A stretch of 7,471 nucleotides of DNA, taken from NCBI GenBank assembly GCA_020851395.1, contig JADZCW010000125.1:1-7471 (forward strand), given 5' to 3'. This DNA is from Phycisphaeraceae bacterium (lineage in GTDB: Bacteria; Planctomycetota; Phycisphaerae; Phycisphaerales; Phycisphaeraceae). This document shows, piece by piece, positions 6,596 through 7,471 of the stretch; the first letter of the stretch is position 1, and each line of letters starts with the position of its first letter. The notes beneath the pieces were generated by a model. That model was not told where the DNA came from and did not search any database. It saw only the letters and a list, made by a program, of their open reading frames with translations. The position numbers and the translations under genes were made by a program.

Positions 6596-6668
6596 GTAGG
6601 GCACGCATCCTGCGTGCCGCATTCGGATCTTTCAATAAACCTGCGGGCACGCAGGATGCGTGCCCTAC
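6596..6668. repeat. Intergenic palindromic repeat, copy 2 (73 bp)
   Basis: The left arm (6596-6618) and right arm (6646-6668) are identical to the 23-base arms of the copy at 1338-1411, but the 27-base spacer is unrelated in sequence. Each arm contains the 8-bp hairpin GGCACGCA-TCC-TGCGTGCC or its complement. The long stem extends by a few pairs beyond a single bulged G (GCA at 6619-6621 with TGC at 6642-6644). It starts 3 bases after the stop codon of the isomerase-like gene and its right edge contains the TAG stop of tatD (6665-6667), so it fills the whole convergent gap. It may serve as a bidirectional transcription end; there is no U-tract. Confidence 0.9.
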
Positions 6669-7447
6669 CGCGTCGGCAGACGGAAGATCCGCTGGGCATT
6701 GGCGTCGACGGCTGCGATGAACTGCGCCTGATCGATTCCCCGAAGGCCGGCCAGGAACTTGGCCACGAAGGGCACATAGCACGGCTCATTCGGCCGGACC
6801 TTGCGGTGCGGCTCGGGCGTGAGGTAGGGCGAGTCCGTCTCGCACAGCATCCGATCCAGCGGGACGATCTTGGCCGCCTCGGCGACCTCCGGGGCGTTCT
6901 TGAACGTCACGATCCCCGTGAAGCCGATCGCGGCACCGAAGGCCAGGATCGCCTCGGCCTCCGCGGGCGTGCCGGTGAAGCAGTGGAAGACGAATCGCTC
7001 CCCCGGAAGATTTGAGGCCCGCAACACGCCGAGGATCTCGTCTGTCGCCTTGCGGTTGTGGATCACGATCGGCAGGTCGGGGAACTCTCCCGCCAGGGCG
7101 AGTTGCCAGTCCAGCGCCCGCCGCTGGATCTCGATCGGCGGCTCGGTGTAGTGCTTGTCTAAACCCATCTCGCCCAGGGCGATGATTTTTTTCTCCCCCC
7201 CCAACTCACGCACGCACGCCTCGACCGCCGCCCGGTCCGGCGACTCGTCCGCGTGCAGCGGATGCACCCCCGCCGTGGCGTACACGTGTGGATATTTTTC
7301 CGCCAGCTCCGCCGCCAGCCGGGCATCGGCCGGCGAGGTGCCCACGCTGATCATCCGGTCCACGCCCATCCCCGCGGCACGCCTCAGCACCGCATCGAGC
7401 TGGTCGAGCAGGGGTTCGTATGTCAGATGGCAGTGCGTGTCGATCAT
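6665..7447 (-). CDS. tatD: TatD-family metal-dependent hydrolase (DNase)
   Basis: Complete 260-residue TIM-barrel amidohydrolase of the TatD family, the usual family length. Characterised members are cytoplasmic metal-dependent 3'-5' exonucleases or DNases linked to DNA repair and turnover. All metal-site signatures are present: IDTHCHL with His5 and His7, ALGEMGLD with Glu93, PIVIHNR with His130, FHCFTGT with His155, and ETDSPYLTPEPHR with Asp205. The C-terminal KVRPNEPCYVPFVAKFLA is also typical. The ATG at 7445-7447 gives MIDTHCHL, the normal TatD beginning; only 24 bases upstream are in the window, with a weak GGAAG well upstream. The stop codon TAG is supplied by the repeat element. It converges on the isomerase-like gene. 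TatD paralogues (such as YcfH-type) cannot be distinguished here, so the symbol is at family level. Confidence 0.94.
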   Translation of the reverse strand: MIDTHCHLTYEPLLDQLDAVLRRAAGMGVDRMISVGTSPADARLAAELAEKYPHVYATAGVHPLHADESPDRAAVEACVRELGGEKKIIALGEMGLDKHYTEPPIEIQRRALDWQLALAGEFPDLPIVIHNRKATDEILGVLRASNLPGERFVFHCFTGTPAEAEAILAFGAAIGFTGIVTFKNAPEVAEAAKIVPLDRMLCETDSPYLTPEPHRKVRPNEPCYVPFVAKFLAGLRGIDQAQFIAAVDANAQRIFRLPTR

Positions 7448-7471
7448 GGGGGAACTTCTTCCGCGTGCGGG

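Noticed and set aside
6596..6668. Insertion sequence with terminal inverted repeats
   Set aside because: Only 27 bases lie between the arms, so there is no room for a transposase, and no clear target-site duplication is visible; at most it is a non-autonomous REP- or MITE-like element.

Overview
The window is about 7.5 kb of GC-rich chromosomal DNA holding six protein-coding genes packed tightly, with short gaps and no RNA gene, phage gene, transposase or CRISPR array visible. The GC-rich codon use, the form of the cysteinyl-tRNA synthetase with a long VMNITDVGHMTDD insert, a rhamnose kinase sitting among housekeeping genes, and the hairpin repeats between genes together suggest a Planctomycetota bacterium (perhaps Phycisphaerae). 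This assignment is an inference from gene character, not a database match.

Layout, left to right: (1) cysS on the plus strand, cut at its 5' end by the window edge. (2) A 23-bp inverted repeat element in the gap between convergent cysS and rhaB. (3) A minus-strand run, read right to left, of an S1-domain protein (rpsA-like), then pgsA (phosphatidylglycerophosphate synthase), then rhaB (L-rhamnulokinase), with gaps of only 44-45 bases, so probably co-transcribed. (4) A divergent control region of about 160 bases between the S1 gene and a plus-strand gene for a phosphomannose-isomerase-like cupin protein. (5) A second copy of the same inverted repeat between the convergent isomerase-like gene and tatD. 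(6) A complete minus-strand tatD (metal-dependent hydrolase/DNase).

Functionally the window mixes translation (cysS, S1), membrane phospholipid synthesis (pgsA), sugar metabolism (rhaB and the isomerase-like protein) and nucleic-acid or repair metabolism (tatD). No single pathway unites them. The most notable feature is the repeat: both copies have identical 23-base arms, each arm is itself a small hairpin, the spacers are unrelated in sequence but of near-identical length (28 and 27 bases), both lie between convergent genes, and in both cases the right edge of the element supplies the TAG stop codon of the minus-strand gene (rhaB and tatD). No wholly new multi-gene system is evident.
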